Source of the DNA: Variovorax sp. PBL-E5
GTDB lineage: Bacteria > Pseudomonadota > Gammaproteobacteria > Burkholderiales > Burkholderiaceae_C
Assembly: GCF_901827185.1 (NCBI RefSeq)
Contig: NZ_LR594671.1
Location: 248,001-312,000 of the forward strand
Direction of reading: 5' to 3'
Length of the DNA: 64,000 bases
Shown: positions 18,950 to 27,650 of the stretch, piece by piece
Layout of the letters: each line of letters begins with the position of its first letter
Position numbering within the stretch: the stretch's first letter is position 1
The notes under the pieces: generated by a model
Told to the model about the DNA's origin: nothing
Databases searched by the model: none
Seen by the model: the letters and a program-made list of their open reading frames with translations, nothing else
Made by a program: the position numbers and the translations under genes

Positions 18950-19284
18950 GCCCCTACGAAATACAGTTTGTCAGTGGGGGAGACGATGGCGACGGCAGCT
19001 GTGGCGTCGGGGGCTGCGACGCAAGCGTAGGCGACGCAGTGTCAGCTGGTTCGCTGTCGGAAGTGACGGTGACGGCGACCGCCGATCCGGTGGGGTTCGC
19101 TGGCCCCGCCGCCACTTCACCAGCCTCCAATGTGCTATGGGCCGGATCGGGCATTACAGCTTTCGGTGCCGCAGCTCTGGCCGCAGTCGCAGCGCCCGAG
19201 TTGGCGGCTGCCGCGGCGCTGTTCGCCGCGACCGCGGCAATGTTCGGCATTGGGGCGGCCGTCGTGGGTGCAACAGGCAACTGA
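18946..19284 (+). CDS. Bacteriocin/microcin-like peptide with Gly-Gly leader, start interrupted
   Basis: The frame begins (F-)R-E-L-S-P-Y-E-I-Q-F-V-S-G-G, which fits the double-glycine leader consensus of class II microcins and bacteriocins cut by ABC peptidase-exporters. After the Gly-Gly comes D-D-G-D-G-S-C-G-V-G-G-C, a Ser/Thr/Val segment and a hydrophobic Ala/Gly-rich C-terminus, as in pore-forming microcins. The only in-frame start is TTG 18946 without a Shine-Dalgarno; the good one belongs to the overlapping 18-codon frame. It may be coupled, frameshifted or a pseudogene. No exporter is in the window. Lower GC than the neighbours suggests acquisition. Confidence 0.55.
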   Translation: MSPYEIQFVSGGDDGDGSCGVGGCDASVGDAVSAGSLSEVTVTATADPVGFAGPAATSPASNVLWAGSGITAFGAAALAAVAAPELAAAAALFAATAAMFGIGAAVVGATGN

Positions 19285-19286
19285 GA

Positions 19287-19661
19287 TTGATCAAGCATTT
19301 CTTGATCGCAACCAATTTCGGTTCGTGCTACCTCAGGGTGGATTCCAAATGGAAGCGTGCCTTGCGTCTTGCGCCATGGATCGTGATGTTGCTCATGCTC
19401 AGCATGTCCATGGCGCTTGTGGCTGCTTCTTCGCAGCCGCAAGAAGCCGGCTTCGCCTCATTCTTCGTGGCCATCGGGCTGGGCACGTTGAGCACATTCC
19501 TGATCTATGCCGCGTTCTTCTCGTGGCGGATCGCTCTGAGCGCGATTCAAACCGAACGCTCGCCTCCGAACCCTTCCGATCAAATTGAGAAGATCGAATG
19601 GCGACCGTTTGGGTTCGTGTTGCTCGTGCTTGCCGTGGCGTCGTGTTTTTCTATGCGCTGA
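19287..19661 (+). CDS. Small three-helix membrane protein, candidate immunity protein
   Basis: From TTG 19287, two bases after the preceding stop, the frame gives 124 residues with hydrophobic segments at about 28-47, 55-78 and 106-121. GTG 19338 is an alternative start. There is no recognisable family. Bacteriocin immunity proteins are often small polytopic membrane proteins encoded directly behind the bacteriocin gene, so position and topology suggest that role. This is inference; it could equally be an unrelated membrane protein. Confidence 0.45.
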   Translation: MIKHFLIATNFGSCYLRVDSKWKRALRLAPWIVMLLMLSMSMALVAASSQPQEAGFASFFVAIGLGTLSTFLIYAAFFSWRIALSAIQTERSPPNPSDQIEKIEWRPFGFVLLVLAVASCFSMR

Positions 19662-19697
19662 ACGTCAGGTGGAAATGAAGACCTTGATGGGGCGAGT

Positions 19698-20663
19698 TTA
19701 GAAAGGCGCCGTCTCGTCAACGGAGGCTTCGACTGCGTGCGTACTCGCCTTGGACGCGGTGCCAAGCGACATCTCGCCCCCCAGCGCCTCCAGCAACGCC
19801 GGCACCAGCTGCCCCAGCTCCCCAGTCGCGATCGCCGCGTCGGCATCGAAGTTGTCTTCCTTGCCCGAGGCCGGCGCATCGTCGAGCGTGCCTTCGAGGA
19901 ACACGATCTTGCGCAGCTGCAGGCCTTCGGTGAGCTCGAAGGACACGCGGTCGTCCCAGGTCATCGCGAGGCGCGTGGGGCGCTTGCCGTCGGCGATGTG
20001 CTGGCGCACCTCGTCGATGTCCAGCGGGTGCTTGGCGTAGCGCACCACGGCCTTCGATTCGTCGCTGGCCTTGAGCTCGCATTCGCGGTCGATGGTGAAG
20101 CCGGCCGGCGGCTCCTGCGTCGACAGCCAGCCCGACATGGCGGCGGCCGGTTCGACCTGCGTGTTGACCAGCGTGACGGCGAAGCCGTCGAGCGCCTTCA
20201 CGAGGCTGGTCACGACCTCGTCGGCGCGTGCCGGGTTGCTGGCGTTCACGACCAGCCGGCGCGCCGCCGGATCGATCCAGGCCGCGATGCGCGCATGGCG
20301 CGTGAAGGCCAGCGGCAGCAGCTCGTGCGTGACGTCTTCCTTCAGCTCCTTCTTTTCCCGCTTGCCGGGCTTGCGGCCGGTCGTGGCCTCGATCTGCGCG
20401 GCGCGCTCGTCGACCTTGCGGCGCACCACCGAGGCCGGCAGCGTCTTGCTCTCGACCATGAATTCGAGCAGCCACTGGCCGCCGACCGATTCGACCAGCG
20501 GGCCGTGGTCCTCGCCGCGCGGCTCGGTCCAGCCGGCGGACTTCTCCTGCGACGGGCTGCAGGGGACGAAGCGCTGCGTGCCGAGGGCCTGCTCGACCTG
20601 GTCCAGCGGCTGCGACCATGAAGCTTCGATGCGATAGACGATGACGTTCTTGAAGACGGACAC
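19698..20663 (-). CDS. rdgC: Recombination-associated protein RdgC
   Basis: A 321-residue protein of the RdgC family, which binds double-stranded DNA as a ring dimer and restrains RecA. The start is GTG at 20663, giving M-S-V-F-K-N-V-I-V-Y-R, the expected N-terminus; an extension to 20870 overlaps ilvE. Family features are K-R-E-K-K-E-L-K-E-D near residue 105 and M-T-W-D-D-R-V-S-F near 234. It is divergent from ilvE, with 124 bases between the starts. Confidence 0.93.
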   Translation of the reverse strand: MSVFKNVIVYRIEASWSQPLDQVEQALGTQRFVPCSPSQEKSAGWTEPRGEDHGPLVESVGGQWLLEFMVESKTLPASVVRRKVDERAAQIEATTGRKPGKREKKELKEDVTHELLPLAFTRHARIAAWIDPAARRLVVNASNPARADEVVTSLVKALDGFAVTLVNTQVEPAAAMSGWLSTQEPPAGFTIDRECELKASDESKAVVRYAKHPLDIDEVRQHIADGKRPTRLAMTWDDRVSFELTEGLQLRKIVFLEGTLDDAPASGKEDNFDADAAIATGELGQLVPALLEALGGEMSLGTASKASTHAVEASVDETAPF

Positions 20664-20734
20664 TGAGACGAACCCTTTTCTGGCTGGTTGGCAAAGCCGT
20701 GCATTGTCGGTGCGACGGCTTCGGGCGGCGCCGC

Positions 20735-20740
20735 TAAAAT
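20735..20740 (+). promoter_or_regulatory. Candidate -10 element of ilvE
   Basis: TAAAAT stands out in GC-rich sequence 47 bases before the ilvE ATG, in the divergent rdgC-ilvE gap. No good -35 hexamer is seen at the right distance, so this is a weak call. Confidence 0.3.
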
Positions 20741-20787
20741 CGAAAGCTTTTGCGACATCCCTTCCCCGGCCCCAAAGGACACACAAC

Positions 20788-21726
20788 ATGAGCGCGCTGC
20801 CCCCCGCATTGGACGATCGTGACGGAAAGATCTGGATGGACGGCGATCTCGTCGAGTGGCGCGATGCCAAGATCCACGTGCTGAGCCATACGCTGCACTA
20901 TGGCTGCGGCGCCTTCGAGGGCGTGCGCGCCTACAAGACCGTCAACGGCACCGCGATCTTCCGCCTGGCCGACCATACCGAACGCCTGTTCAACAGCGCC
21001 AAGATCCTGCGCATGAAGATCCCGTTCTCGCCCGAGCAGCTCAACGAGGCGCAAAAGCAGGTGGTGCGCGAGAACCAGCTCGACAGCTGCTACCTGCGCC
21101 CGCTGGTGTGGATCGGTTCCGAGAAGCTCGGCGTCAGCCCCAAGGGCAACCGCATCCACGCGATGGTCGCGGCCTGGGCCTGGGGCGCCTACCTCGGCGA
21201 AGAAGGCATGAAGCGCGGCATCCGCGTCAAGACCTCGAGCTACACGCGCCATCACGTCAACATCACGATGACGCAGGCCAAGGCGGTCAGCAACTACAGC
21301 AACTCGATCCTCGCCAACATGGAAGCGCTGGACGACGGCTACGACGAGGCCCTGCTGCTCGACGCCAGCGGCTTCGTGTCCGAGGGCGCGGGCGAGAACG
21401 TGTTCGTGGTCAAGGGCGGCGTGGTCTACACGCCCGACCTCTCGGCCGGCGCGCTCAACGGCATCACGCGCAACACCGTTCTGCACATCTGCAAGGATCT
21501 CGGCATCGAGCTGGTGCAAAAGCGCATCACGCGCGACGAGATCTACATCGCCGACGAAGCCTTCTTCAGCGGCACGGCGGCCGAGATCACGCCGATCCGC
21601 GAACTCGACCGCGTCGAGATCGGCATCGGCTCGCGCGGCCCGGTCACCGAGAAGATCCAGAACGCGTTCTTCGACATCGTGAACGGGCGCAATCCGAAAT
21701 ATGCGCACTGGCTGACGAAGGTCTGA
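20788..21726 (+). CDS. ilvE: Branched-chain amino acid aminotransferase IlvE
   Basis: This 312-residue fold-type IV PLP aminotransferase transfers the amino group of glutamate to branched-chain keto acids. The N-terminal H-T-L-H-Y-G-C-G-A-F-E-G-V-R-A-Y motif, the PLP lysine in Q-A-K-A-V-S-N-Y and the E-G-A-G-E-N-V-F motif are all present. The ATG at 20788 gives the usual N-terminus; upstream open codons run into rdgC's divergent region. Followed six bases later by the zf-CHCC gene, with which it is likely co-transcribed. Confidence 0.96.
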   Translation: MSALPPALDDRDGKIWMDGDLVEWRDAKIHVLSHTLHYGCGAFEGVRAYKTVNGTAIFRLADHTERLFNSAKILRMKIPFSPEQLNEAQKQVVRENQLDSCYLRPLVWIGSEKLGVSPKGNRIHAMVAAWAWGAYLGEEGMKRGIRVKTSSYTRHHVNITMTQAKAVSNYSNSILANMEALDDGYDEALLLDASGFVSEGAGENVFVVKGGVVYTPDLSAGALNGITRNTVLHICKDLGIELVQKRITRDEIYIADEAFFSGTAAEITPIRELDRVEIGIGSRGPVTEKIQNAFFDIVNGRNPKYAHWLTKV

Positions 21727-21731
21727 TCGCC

Positions 21732-21944
21732 ATGCCCACCAACTCCGTGATCGAACTGCTGGCCAAGGATCTCAACGACCAGGGCGGCGTGTTCTGCCCG
21801 AACCCCAAGGCCGACATGCAGCTGTGGAGCGCACACCCCAAGGTGTACCTCGACGTCGCACGCACCGGCGAGGCCAAGTGCCCGTACTGCGGCAACGTCT
21901 ACCGCCTCAAGGCGGGCGAGGCGGCGGGACACCACCACCACTGA
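21732..21944 (+). CDS. zf-CHCC zinc-finger domain protein
   Basis: A 70-residue protein of the zf-CHCC family, related to the mitochondrial complex I subunit NDUFS6. The zinc ligands are Cys22 in G-V-F-C-P-N-P, a His in S-A-H-P-K and the Cys pair in K-C-P-Y-C-G-N. It ends in four His. Position directly behind ilvE is typical for Burkholderiales. Its role is not established. The last 38 bases overlap the 3' end of the convergent O-antigen ligase gene. Confidence 0.9.
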   Translation: MPTNSVIELLAKDLNDQGGVFCPNPKADMQLWSAHPKVYLDVARTGEAKCPYCGNVYRLKAGEAAGHHHH

Positions 21945-23199
21945 GGGCGGCGGGCGGCGGCCCGCTGCGGCGCGGCAGCAGCCCGCGCCACGCATCGCCG
22001 GGCTCCTGCGCGAGCCGCAGGTAGACCATCGCGACCCACAGGATGCTCAGGCCGATCTGCGCATCGCGCAGCGCCGAATTGAGGCTGGTCGCGATCAGCA
22101 CGACCAGCAGCGCGACGAAGGCATAGCGGCCCGGCAGGTCGTCGCGGCGCCAGGCCTGCCAGAGGCCCGCGAGCAGGATCGCCAGCAGGCTCAGCGCACC
22201 GGGAACGCCGGCCTGCGAGCCCATCCACAGGAAGTCGTTGTGCGGCATGTTGTAGTCCGCCAGCAGCTTCGGCCCGCGCAGGTGCCATTGCTGGGTCCAG
22301 CCGCCGATGCCCCAGCCTGCGAAAGGCCGGTCGATGATCATGCGCGCGGTGTCGCGGTACATGTAGAAGCGCACCACCCAGCTGCCTTCGGACACGGCAC
22401 CGGCCTGTGCCTGTTCGAGCTCGTGCACGCCGAGCTCGAACTTCTGCTGCACCGTCGGTGTTTTCCAGAGGCCTGCGGCCACGACCACAGCGCCCAGCAC
22501 CATCACCACCGCGAGCACCTTCAGCTGGCGCCGCCACTGGTGCACGCAAGCGGCCGGCAGCGCCACCAGCAGCGCCAGCAACGAGGTGCGCGAGGGCAGG
22601 TTGAGCGTGATGATCGCAAGCACCGCCCCGATCAGCGCAACGCAAGGCACGACCCGCCAGGGGCGATGTTCGGTCAGCGCCTTCAGACCGAAGACCGCCG
22701 CCGTCGCCGCCAGGATCGTGAAGAGCAGCGCGTTGCTGATCGACTTGTTGCCCACCAGCACCAGCACGCCGCGCCACGCTTCCCAGAGCGGAAAGCCGAC
22801 CGAGTAGAAGAGTCCGATCATCACGATGTTCACGAGCGCGATCGCGATGAAGCCGCGCAGCGCCCAGATCGCTTCATCGCGCGTGAGCGCCAGCGCCATG
22901 AACACGGTGGCCGCGATGCGCAGCCCGTGCGTCAGGTTCGAGGCCGTCTCCGGATAGTGCGGTTCGAGCGCCAGCACGACCAGCGTCCACACCATGTAGG
23001 CCATCACGGGCCACCAGAGGAAATTGCCGCGCAGCCGCAGCGCCCGTTCGCGCCAGCCGCCGGCCGCGATCAGCGCCGCGAGCATCGCGAAGGCCGCGAG
23101 ATAGACCACGCCGACCGGCATGAACACCGTGAACCCCCAGAACGCGGCCGCGGGGCGGGCGATGTTCGATCTCTGCATGGCGGCGATTTTAGGTGGCAC
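21907..23199 (-). CDS. O-antigen ligase/polymerase family protein (WaaL-like)
   Basis: A 430-residue polytopic membrane protein with about ten to twelve helices. It has a large periplasmic loop ending in Y-N-M-P-H-N-D-F-L-W, the conserved His-containing segment of the Wzy_C/O-antigen ligase family. The loop also holds R-P-F-A-G-W-G-I-G-G-W. Such proteins join O-antigen to lipid A core or glycosylate other acceptors. No other polysaccharide genes are nearby. ATG at 23199 is used; the Met eight codons in is an alternative. The C-terminus is Pro/Gly-rich where it overlaps the zf-CHCC gene. Confidence 0.8.
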   Translation of the reverse strand: MPPKIAAMQRSNIARPAAAFWGFTVFMPVGVVYLAAFAMLAALIAAGGWRERALRLRGNFLWWPVMAYMVWTLVVLALEPHYPETASNLTHGLRIAATVFMALALTRDEAIWALRGFIAIALVNIVMIGLFYSVGFPLWEAWRGVLVLVGNKSISNALLFTILAATAAVFGLKALTEHRPWRVVPCVALIGAVLAIITLNLPSRTSLLALLVALPAACVHQWRRQLKVLAVVMVLGAVVVAAGLWKTPTVQQKFELGVHELEQAQAGAVSEGSWVVRFYMYRDTARMIIDRPFAGWGIGGWTQQWHLRGPKLLADYNMPHNDFLWMGSQAGVPGALSLLAILLAGLWQAWRRDDLPGRYAFVALLVVLIATSLNSALRDAQIGLSILWVAMVYLRLAQEPGDAWRGLLPRRSGPPPAALSGGGVPPPRPP

Positions 23200-23313
23200 C
23201 GCATCGGGCTTTGTGCCGGCCGCGTGAGCGGCAGGATCTTTGTTGATCTTGCGCCGATATTTGCTATCGCAGTTTCTGCCGTCCCTCTATATTCAGCCGC
23301 CGCATGGCGGTTG

Positions 23314-24045
23314 ATGGCGCTCGCACGCGAGCTCGCCGACAGGGAGAAGACATTGAGCGAAGACCCGTTCACCCAGTTCCTCGATGCGCGCAGCCCCGAT
23401 CTGCGGCGCATCAGTCGCGCGACCCAGGGTGAAGCATCGCTGGAAGACGTGCAGGCCGAAGCCTGGCTGATGGTCGCAGACTTCGCGCGCAAGGGCGTCG
23501 CGATCGACTTGCGGCAGCGAGAGCACCAGCAGTTGCTCATCTCTCACCTGTTCCAGCATCTGGTGCGCTACACCGAGGTGAAGGTGCGCCATGGGATTCG
23601 CCTGGATCACTCGCCGGGCGGCGCGGAGGGCGAGGTCCACCCGCTGGCGCGTCTGCTCGCCGCTGACGAAGGTTCGGACCCTTTGGTGACCTTGTTGGAT
23701 CTGGAGGAGCGACGCAGGCTCGATGCACAAGCGGATCTCGGCCCCCACCAATCGCTGGCCGGTGCATACCTGTACTTGCTCGACCGTCTCGGCAATCGGA
23801 TGACCGCACTTGCGGAGCATCTGCTGATCTCGCTGTCGTACTGTTATCAGCGATGCGCGCATGCGCGGACCCTGGCCGTGTATCAACAGGTGCTGCCTTC
23901 AGCCGCCATGGTCTCCGATCCTGCCTTCGTCCCGGGTGCCTGGCGGCACTTCCGCCTCGAACGGCAATCTGTTCAATTGAGCTTCGATTTCGATTCGGAT
24001 GTGACCTTGTTCGCCGAAGGGCCGTGGTCTAGCGCGGCAAGGTGA
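23314..24045 (+). CDS. Unrecognised soluble protein
   Basis: 243 residues from ATG 23314 (TTG 23311 is an alternative). It is soluble and rich in Leu, Arg and Asp. Parts resemble helical, sigma-factor-like segments: F-L-D-A-R-S-P-D-L-R-R-I-S-R-A-T near the start and M-T-A-L-A-E-H-L-L-I-S near residue 170. I cannot assign a family. It stands alone between the O-antigen ligase (divergent) and the histidine kinase (convergent, 17-base overlap). The 110-base upstream gap is relatively AT-rich and probably carries its promoter. Confidence 0.65.
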   Translation: MALARELADREKTLSEDPFTQFLDARSPDLRRISRATQGEASLEDVQAEAWLMVADFARKGVAIDLRQREHQQLLISHLFQHLVRYTEVKVRHGIRLDHSPGGAEGEVHPLARLLAADEGSDPLVTLLDLEERRRLDAQADLGPHQSLAGAYLYLLDRLGNRMTALAEHLLISLSYCYQRCAHARTLAVYQQVLPSAAMVSDPAFVPGAWRHFRLERQSVQLSFDFDSDVTLFAEGPWSSAAR

Positions 24046-25216
24046 TCACGAAGCTTGCGCCGCCACCGGGCCGATCCTGGCATCGCACACTGCCCCCATG
24101 CCGCTCGGCAATCGACTTCACCAGCGCCAGCCCCAGCCCGACACCGCCATTGCGCTCGCTCGCGCCCGGCAGCCGGTAGAACGGTTCGAAGATGCGCTCG
24201 CGCAGCGCCGCCGGCACGCCGGGCCCGCGGTCGTTGACGCGGATCTCCGCCAGGCCGGCGCGGCTGCCGAGCTCGACGCTGGTCTGGCCGGCACCATAGC
24301 GGCGGGCGTTCTCCAGCAGGTTGCGGATCGCGCGGCGCAGCAGGCGTGGCACGCCGCGCACGGTGAGCGCATCGCTGTCGGTGTTCTCGGCGACTTCGAG
24401 TTCGGCATCGGCGCGCGCGCATTCCTCGGCGGCGAGGCCGGTGAGGTCGACCGTCTCGACGGTGCCCATGTCGGCCTCCTTGGCGTCGAGCCGGCTGGCC
24501 AGCAGGATCTCGTCGATCAGCTGGTCGAGCTCGCCGATGTTGCGCGAGATCTCGTCGCGCGCGCCGGCGCTGGGCCGCTCGCCCATCAACTCCAGCCCCA
24601 TGCGGATGCGCGTGAGCGGCGAGCGCAGTTCGTGCGAGGCATTGGCCAGCAGCGACTTGTGCGAGCGCACCAGTTGCTCGATGCGCGCGGCCGCGGCGTT
24701 GAAGCGGCTGGACAGGTCGGCCACCTCGTCCTGGCCTTCTTCCGCGACGCGCACCGACAGGTCGCCTTCGCCCCAGCGCTGCACGCCGCGCTGCAGCGCT
24801 TCGAGGCGTTTGGTGATCCGGCGCACGATCGGATAGACACCCAACGCCACGGCGACGCCGACCAGCGCCACCATCCAGCCGAGACCGAAGGGCGTGCGCC
24901 ACGGCGCCATGCCCGGCGAGCCGCCGGGCGGCCGGTCGCGCGGCGCCACCTGCAGCGTGATGGAGCGGCCATCGCCCAGCGTGACGTCGAATTCGAGGCC
25001 CTGCCCCGGCACCCGCAGCGCCTTGCCGCTGCCGATGGGCCGGTCCTTGTCGTCGAGCACCACGACGTCGCGCGGCACCGGGGCGAGCCGCTCTCGTTCG
25101 CTTTGCGCCGCTTCGCGCACGATCCAGTTGGCCATCAGCGTGAGGATGAACACACCGGCCACCACCGCCAGCCAGATGCGGACATAGAGGTGGCGCCGGT
25201 AGAGGTTCAGCAGCAT
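24029..25216 (-). CDS. Sensor histidine kinase
   Basis: A 395-residue membrane kinase. A first membrane helix at about 13-31 and a second at about 112-130 bracket an 80-residue periplasmic region; then come HAMP (about 131-183), the HisKA domain with phospho-acceptor His195 in A-S-H-E-L-R-S-P-L, and a complete ATPase domain (N-L-L-E-N-A-R-R, N-D-R-G-P-G, G-V-G-L-G-L-A-L). The start overlaps the response-regulator stop (TGATG). The architecture resembles the CpxA/RstB group, but the signal is unknown. Confidence 0.92.
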   Translation of the reverse strand: MLLNLYRRHLYVRIWLAVVAGVFILTLMANWIVREAAQSERERLAPVPRDVVVLDDKDRPIGSGKALRVPGQGLEFDVTLGDGRSITLQVAPRDRPPGGSPGMAPWRTPFGLGWMVALVGVAVALGVYPIVRRITKRLEALQRGVQRWGEGDLSVRVAEEGQDEVADLSSRFNAAAARIEQLVRSHKSLLANASHELRSPLTRIRMGLELMGERPSAGARDEISRNIGELDQLIDEILLASRLDAKEADMGTVETVDLTGLAAEECARADAELEVAENTDSDALTVRGVPRLLRRAIRNLLENARRYGAGQTSVELGSRAGLAEIRVNDRGPGVPAALRERIFEPFYRLPGASERNGGVGLGLALVKSIAERHGGSVRCQDRPGGGASFVITLPR

Positions 25217-25929
25217 CAGTCTTGCTGCTTGGCGAAGACGTAGCCGACGCCGCGCACGGTCAGGATGCGCTTGGGCGTCTTGGCATCGACCTCGATGGCT
25301 GCACGGATGCGGCCCATGTGGACATCGATCGAGCGGTCGAAGGCTTCGAGCTCGCGGCCGCGCACGGCTTCCATGATCTGGTCGCGCGTGAGCACGCGGC
25401 CGGCGCGTTCGGCCATCGCGACCAGCAGGTCGAACTGGTAGGACGTGAGGTCCGCCGGTTCGCCGCCGACGGTGACGGTGCGCGCATTGCGGTCGATCTC
25501 GAGCGTGCCGAAGCGCATCACCGTGGCGGCGGTGGCCTGGGTCGCGGTCTCGCCGCGCCGGCGCAGCACCGCGCGGATGCGCGCCAGCAGCTCGCGCGGC
25601 TCGAAGGGCTTGGGCAGGTAATCGTCGGCGCCGATCTCGAGACCGACGATGCGGTCCATCGGATCGCCCTTGGCCGTCAGCATGAGCACCGAGACCTTCG
25701 ACAGGCCGTTGGGCAGCGCGCGGATGCGCCGGCAGATCTCCAGGCCGTCGGTGTCGGGCAACATCAGGTCGAGGATCACGAGGTCGGGCGAGCGCTGATG
25801 CAGCTGCTCGAGGCCGGTCGCGCCGTCCAGCGCGTGGGCGAAGCCAAAACCCGACTGGGTCAGGTACTCGCCGACCATCTGGGCCAGGCGGGCGTCGTCT
25901 TCGATCATCAGAAGTTGGGGCGTGCTCAT
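25216..25929 (-). CDS. OmpR-family response regulator
   Basis: A 237-residue regulator with a receiver domain (acidic pair E10-D11-D12, phospho-acceptor Asp54 in I-L-D-L-M-L-P, Lys107 in L-P-K-P-F-E) and a C-terminal winged helix (Y-Q-F-D-L-L-V-A-M near 177, and R-S-I-D-V-H-M-G-R-I-R). ATG 25929 gives the standard start. It forms a two-gene unit with the kinase. It is transcribed in the same direction as the halogenase/ketosynthase trio, 79 bases downstream of it. Confidence 0.93.
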   Translation of the reverse strand: MSTPQLLMIEDDARLAQMVGEYLTQSGFGFAHALDGATGLEQLHQRSPDLVILDLMLPDTDGLEICRRIRALPNGLSKVSVLMLTAKGDPMDRIVGLEIGADDYLPKPFEPRELLARIRAVLRRRGETATQATAATVMRFGTLEIDRNARTVTVGGEPADLTSYQFDLLVAMAERAGRVLTRDQIMEAVRGRELEAFDRSIDVHMGRIRAAIEVDAKTPKRILTVRGVGYVFAKQQD

Positions 25930-26008
25930 GGTCTTAGCGTGGTCCTGTCGCACCAAGCGGGGTTGAAGGCTGCGTAAAGTTGGGTAAACCTCGCCGTCGT
26001 GCGGCGTG

Positions 26009-27640
26009 TCAGACGGCCGCGAAGAGCATGTCTTCGGCCGCCGCGCCGGCGGCGCGGGGGGCGGCCGGCTCTTCGGCCAGCAGCGCGCGCAAGGCCGTGC
26101 CTTCGAGGTCGGGATGGTCGCCGGTGGCGCGCTCGAGGATCTCGCGCGCCAGCGCGCCGAGCTGTGCGGTGGAGGCCCGCACGCGGGCCTTGAAGGCGTC
26201 GTCGTCGAGGTCGTCGTTGAGGCTGCGGTTGAGTTCGGCGAACCAGGGCAGCGCGGCCTGGTCGTGCATCACGGCCGCGTTGCGCTTGTCGCTCACGCCG
26301 GACCATGCGCGCAGGAAATCCTGCACCGCGAAGTTCAGGTGCTGGCAGTGCTGCAGCTCGTCGCGCACGCTGCCCAGCAGCGCCAGGTCGGTCAGCCGCC
26401 GATGGAAGAAGATCTGCGAGAGCACGCCCCAGTAATAGGTGTAGTCCCAGAGCACTTTCACCGGCAGCACCACGGGGTCGCCGAACAGCGGGTACTGGTC
26501 GGTGTAGAGCGCGAGGGTGCTCTCGTAGAACGAGTGGTAGATCTGGTCATAGAGCTGCGCGCGGGCTTCCAGCGCATGGCCGGCCCGGTCGTGCGCGACC
26601 AGGTCGGTGATGTAGGTGTTGCTCATCGCGATGAAATCGCTGCCGGGCGAATAGAACGGGTCGAGAAACAGCCCGGCCTCGCCGGTCAGCGCCCAGCGCT
26701 GGCCCGAGAACACCTGCTTGCAGCCATACGAGAAATTGCGGAAGAACGCGAAGTCCTGCAGCAGGTGGCGCTTGCCGTCGAGTTCGTCGTAAAGGCGCGG
26801 CTGGTAGGTCTGGAACCATTGCATCGCCTTGTCGAAGGTGTCGATGGTGTCCAGCGGATGCAGCCGCGGATCGGCCACGATGCCGACCGAATGCGAGCCC
26901 GAGGCCAGCGGGATCAGCCAGACCCAGTAGCCCGCGCCGACGAGGTGGTTGGTCGACAGCCAGCGCGCCTGCGGATTGCAGCGCGCGCGCCATGCGGGAT
27001 CGTCGGACCAGTCGTCGATGGTGATGCGGTCGCCGATGCGGAACCACACCGCGTTGCAGTCGTGCGCGTTGGGCTGCGCGAGTCCGAGCTTGCGCTTGAG
27101 CATGCCGGCGCGGCCGCAGGCGTCGATCAGCCAGCGCGACTCGATCACGTGCGTCACGCCGTCCTGCGACCAGCGCAGCCGGTGCAGCGCGCGCGCGTCG
27201 GTTGCCAGCTCGATCTGGCCCACCAGTGCGCTGTCGATGAAGTTCACGCCATGGCGTGCGGCCTCTTCGGCCAGGTAGTTCTCGAAGATGCCGCGGTCGA
27301 TCTGGTAGCTCGGCACCGACAGATAGCGGCTGGCGCCGATCTCGGTCACCTGGTCGATGTCGCGCCGGCCCTCGCTGAAGAAGAAACGAAAGCCGAACTT
27401 GCGCAGCTGCGCGCCATGCATGTGCGGCTTGAGGCCGAGCACGGTATCGAAATAGTGAGCGCCGATCTCGACCGACGATTCGCCGACCTTGTGCGTCGCA
27501 TGAGGCACCGGGTGCGTGCGCCGCTCCAGCACCACCACGTCGATGTCGTCGAAGCGGCGCTTGAGCTGCAATGCGAGCGTCAGGCCCGCGAGGCCTCCGC
27601 CCATGATCACGACATCGTGCCGGCGGAGGAGGGTGTTCAT
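26009..27640 (-). CDS. Flavin-dependent halogenase-like protein
   Basis: A 543-residue FAD protein of the tryptophan-halogenase family. Three hallmarks are visible: G-G-G-L-A-G (14-19) for FAD; W-V-W-L-I-P (239-244), an exact WxWxIP halogenase motif; and Lys81 in L-R-K-F-G-F, placed like catalytic Lys79 of PrnA. Such enzymes chlorinate or brominate aromatic or polyketide substrates using FADH2. Ten bases upstream are two ketosynthase-type genes, so a carrier-bound polyene or aryl polyene is a plausible substrate, as in brominated xanthomonadins. No flavin reductase is nearby. Some homologues are only oxidoreductases. Confidence 0.75.
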   Translation of the reverse strand: MNTLLRRHDVVIMGGGLAGLTLALQLKRRFDDIDVVVLERRTHPVPHATHKVGESSVEIGAHYFDTVLGLKPHMHGAQLRKFGFRFFFSEGRRDIDQVTEIGASRYLSVPSYQIDRGIFENYLAEEAARHGVNFIDSALVGQIELATDARALHRLRWSQDGVTHVIESRWLIDACGRAGMLKRKLGLAQPNAHDCNAVWFRIGDRITIDDWSDDPAWRARCNPQARWLSTNHLVGAGYWVWLIPLASGSHSVGIVADPRLHPLDTIDTFDKAMQWFQTYQPRLYDELDGKRHLLQDFAFFRNFSYGCKQVFSGQRWALTGEAGLFLDPFYSPGSDFIAMSNTYITDLVAHDRAGHALEARAQLYDQIYHSFYESTLALYTDQYPLFGDPVVLPVKVLWDYTYYWGVLSQIFFHRRLTDLALLGSVRDELQHCQHLNFAVQDFLRAWSGVSDKRNAAVMHDQAALPWFAELNRSLNDDLDDDAFKARVRASTAQLGALAREILERATGDHPDLEGTALRALLAEEPAAPRAAGAAAEDMLFAAV

Positions 27641-27650
27641 CGATAGGGGC

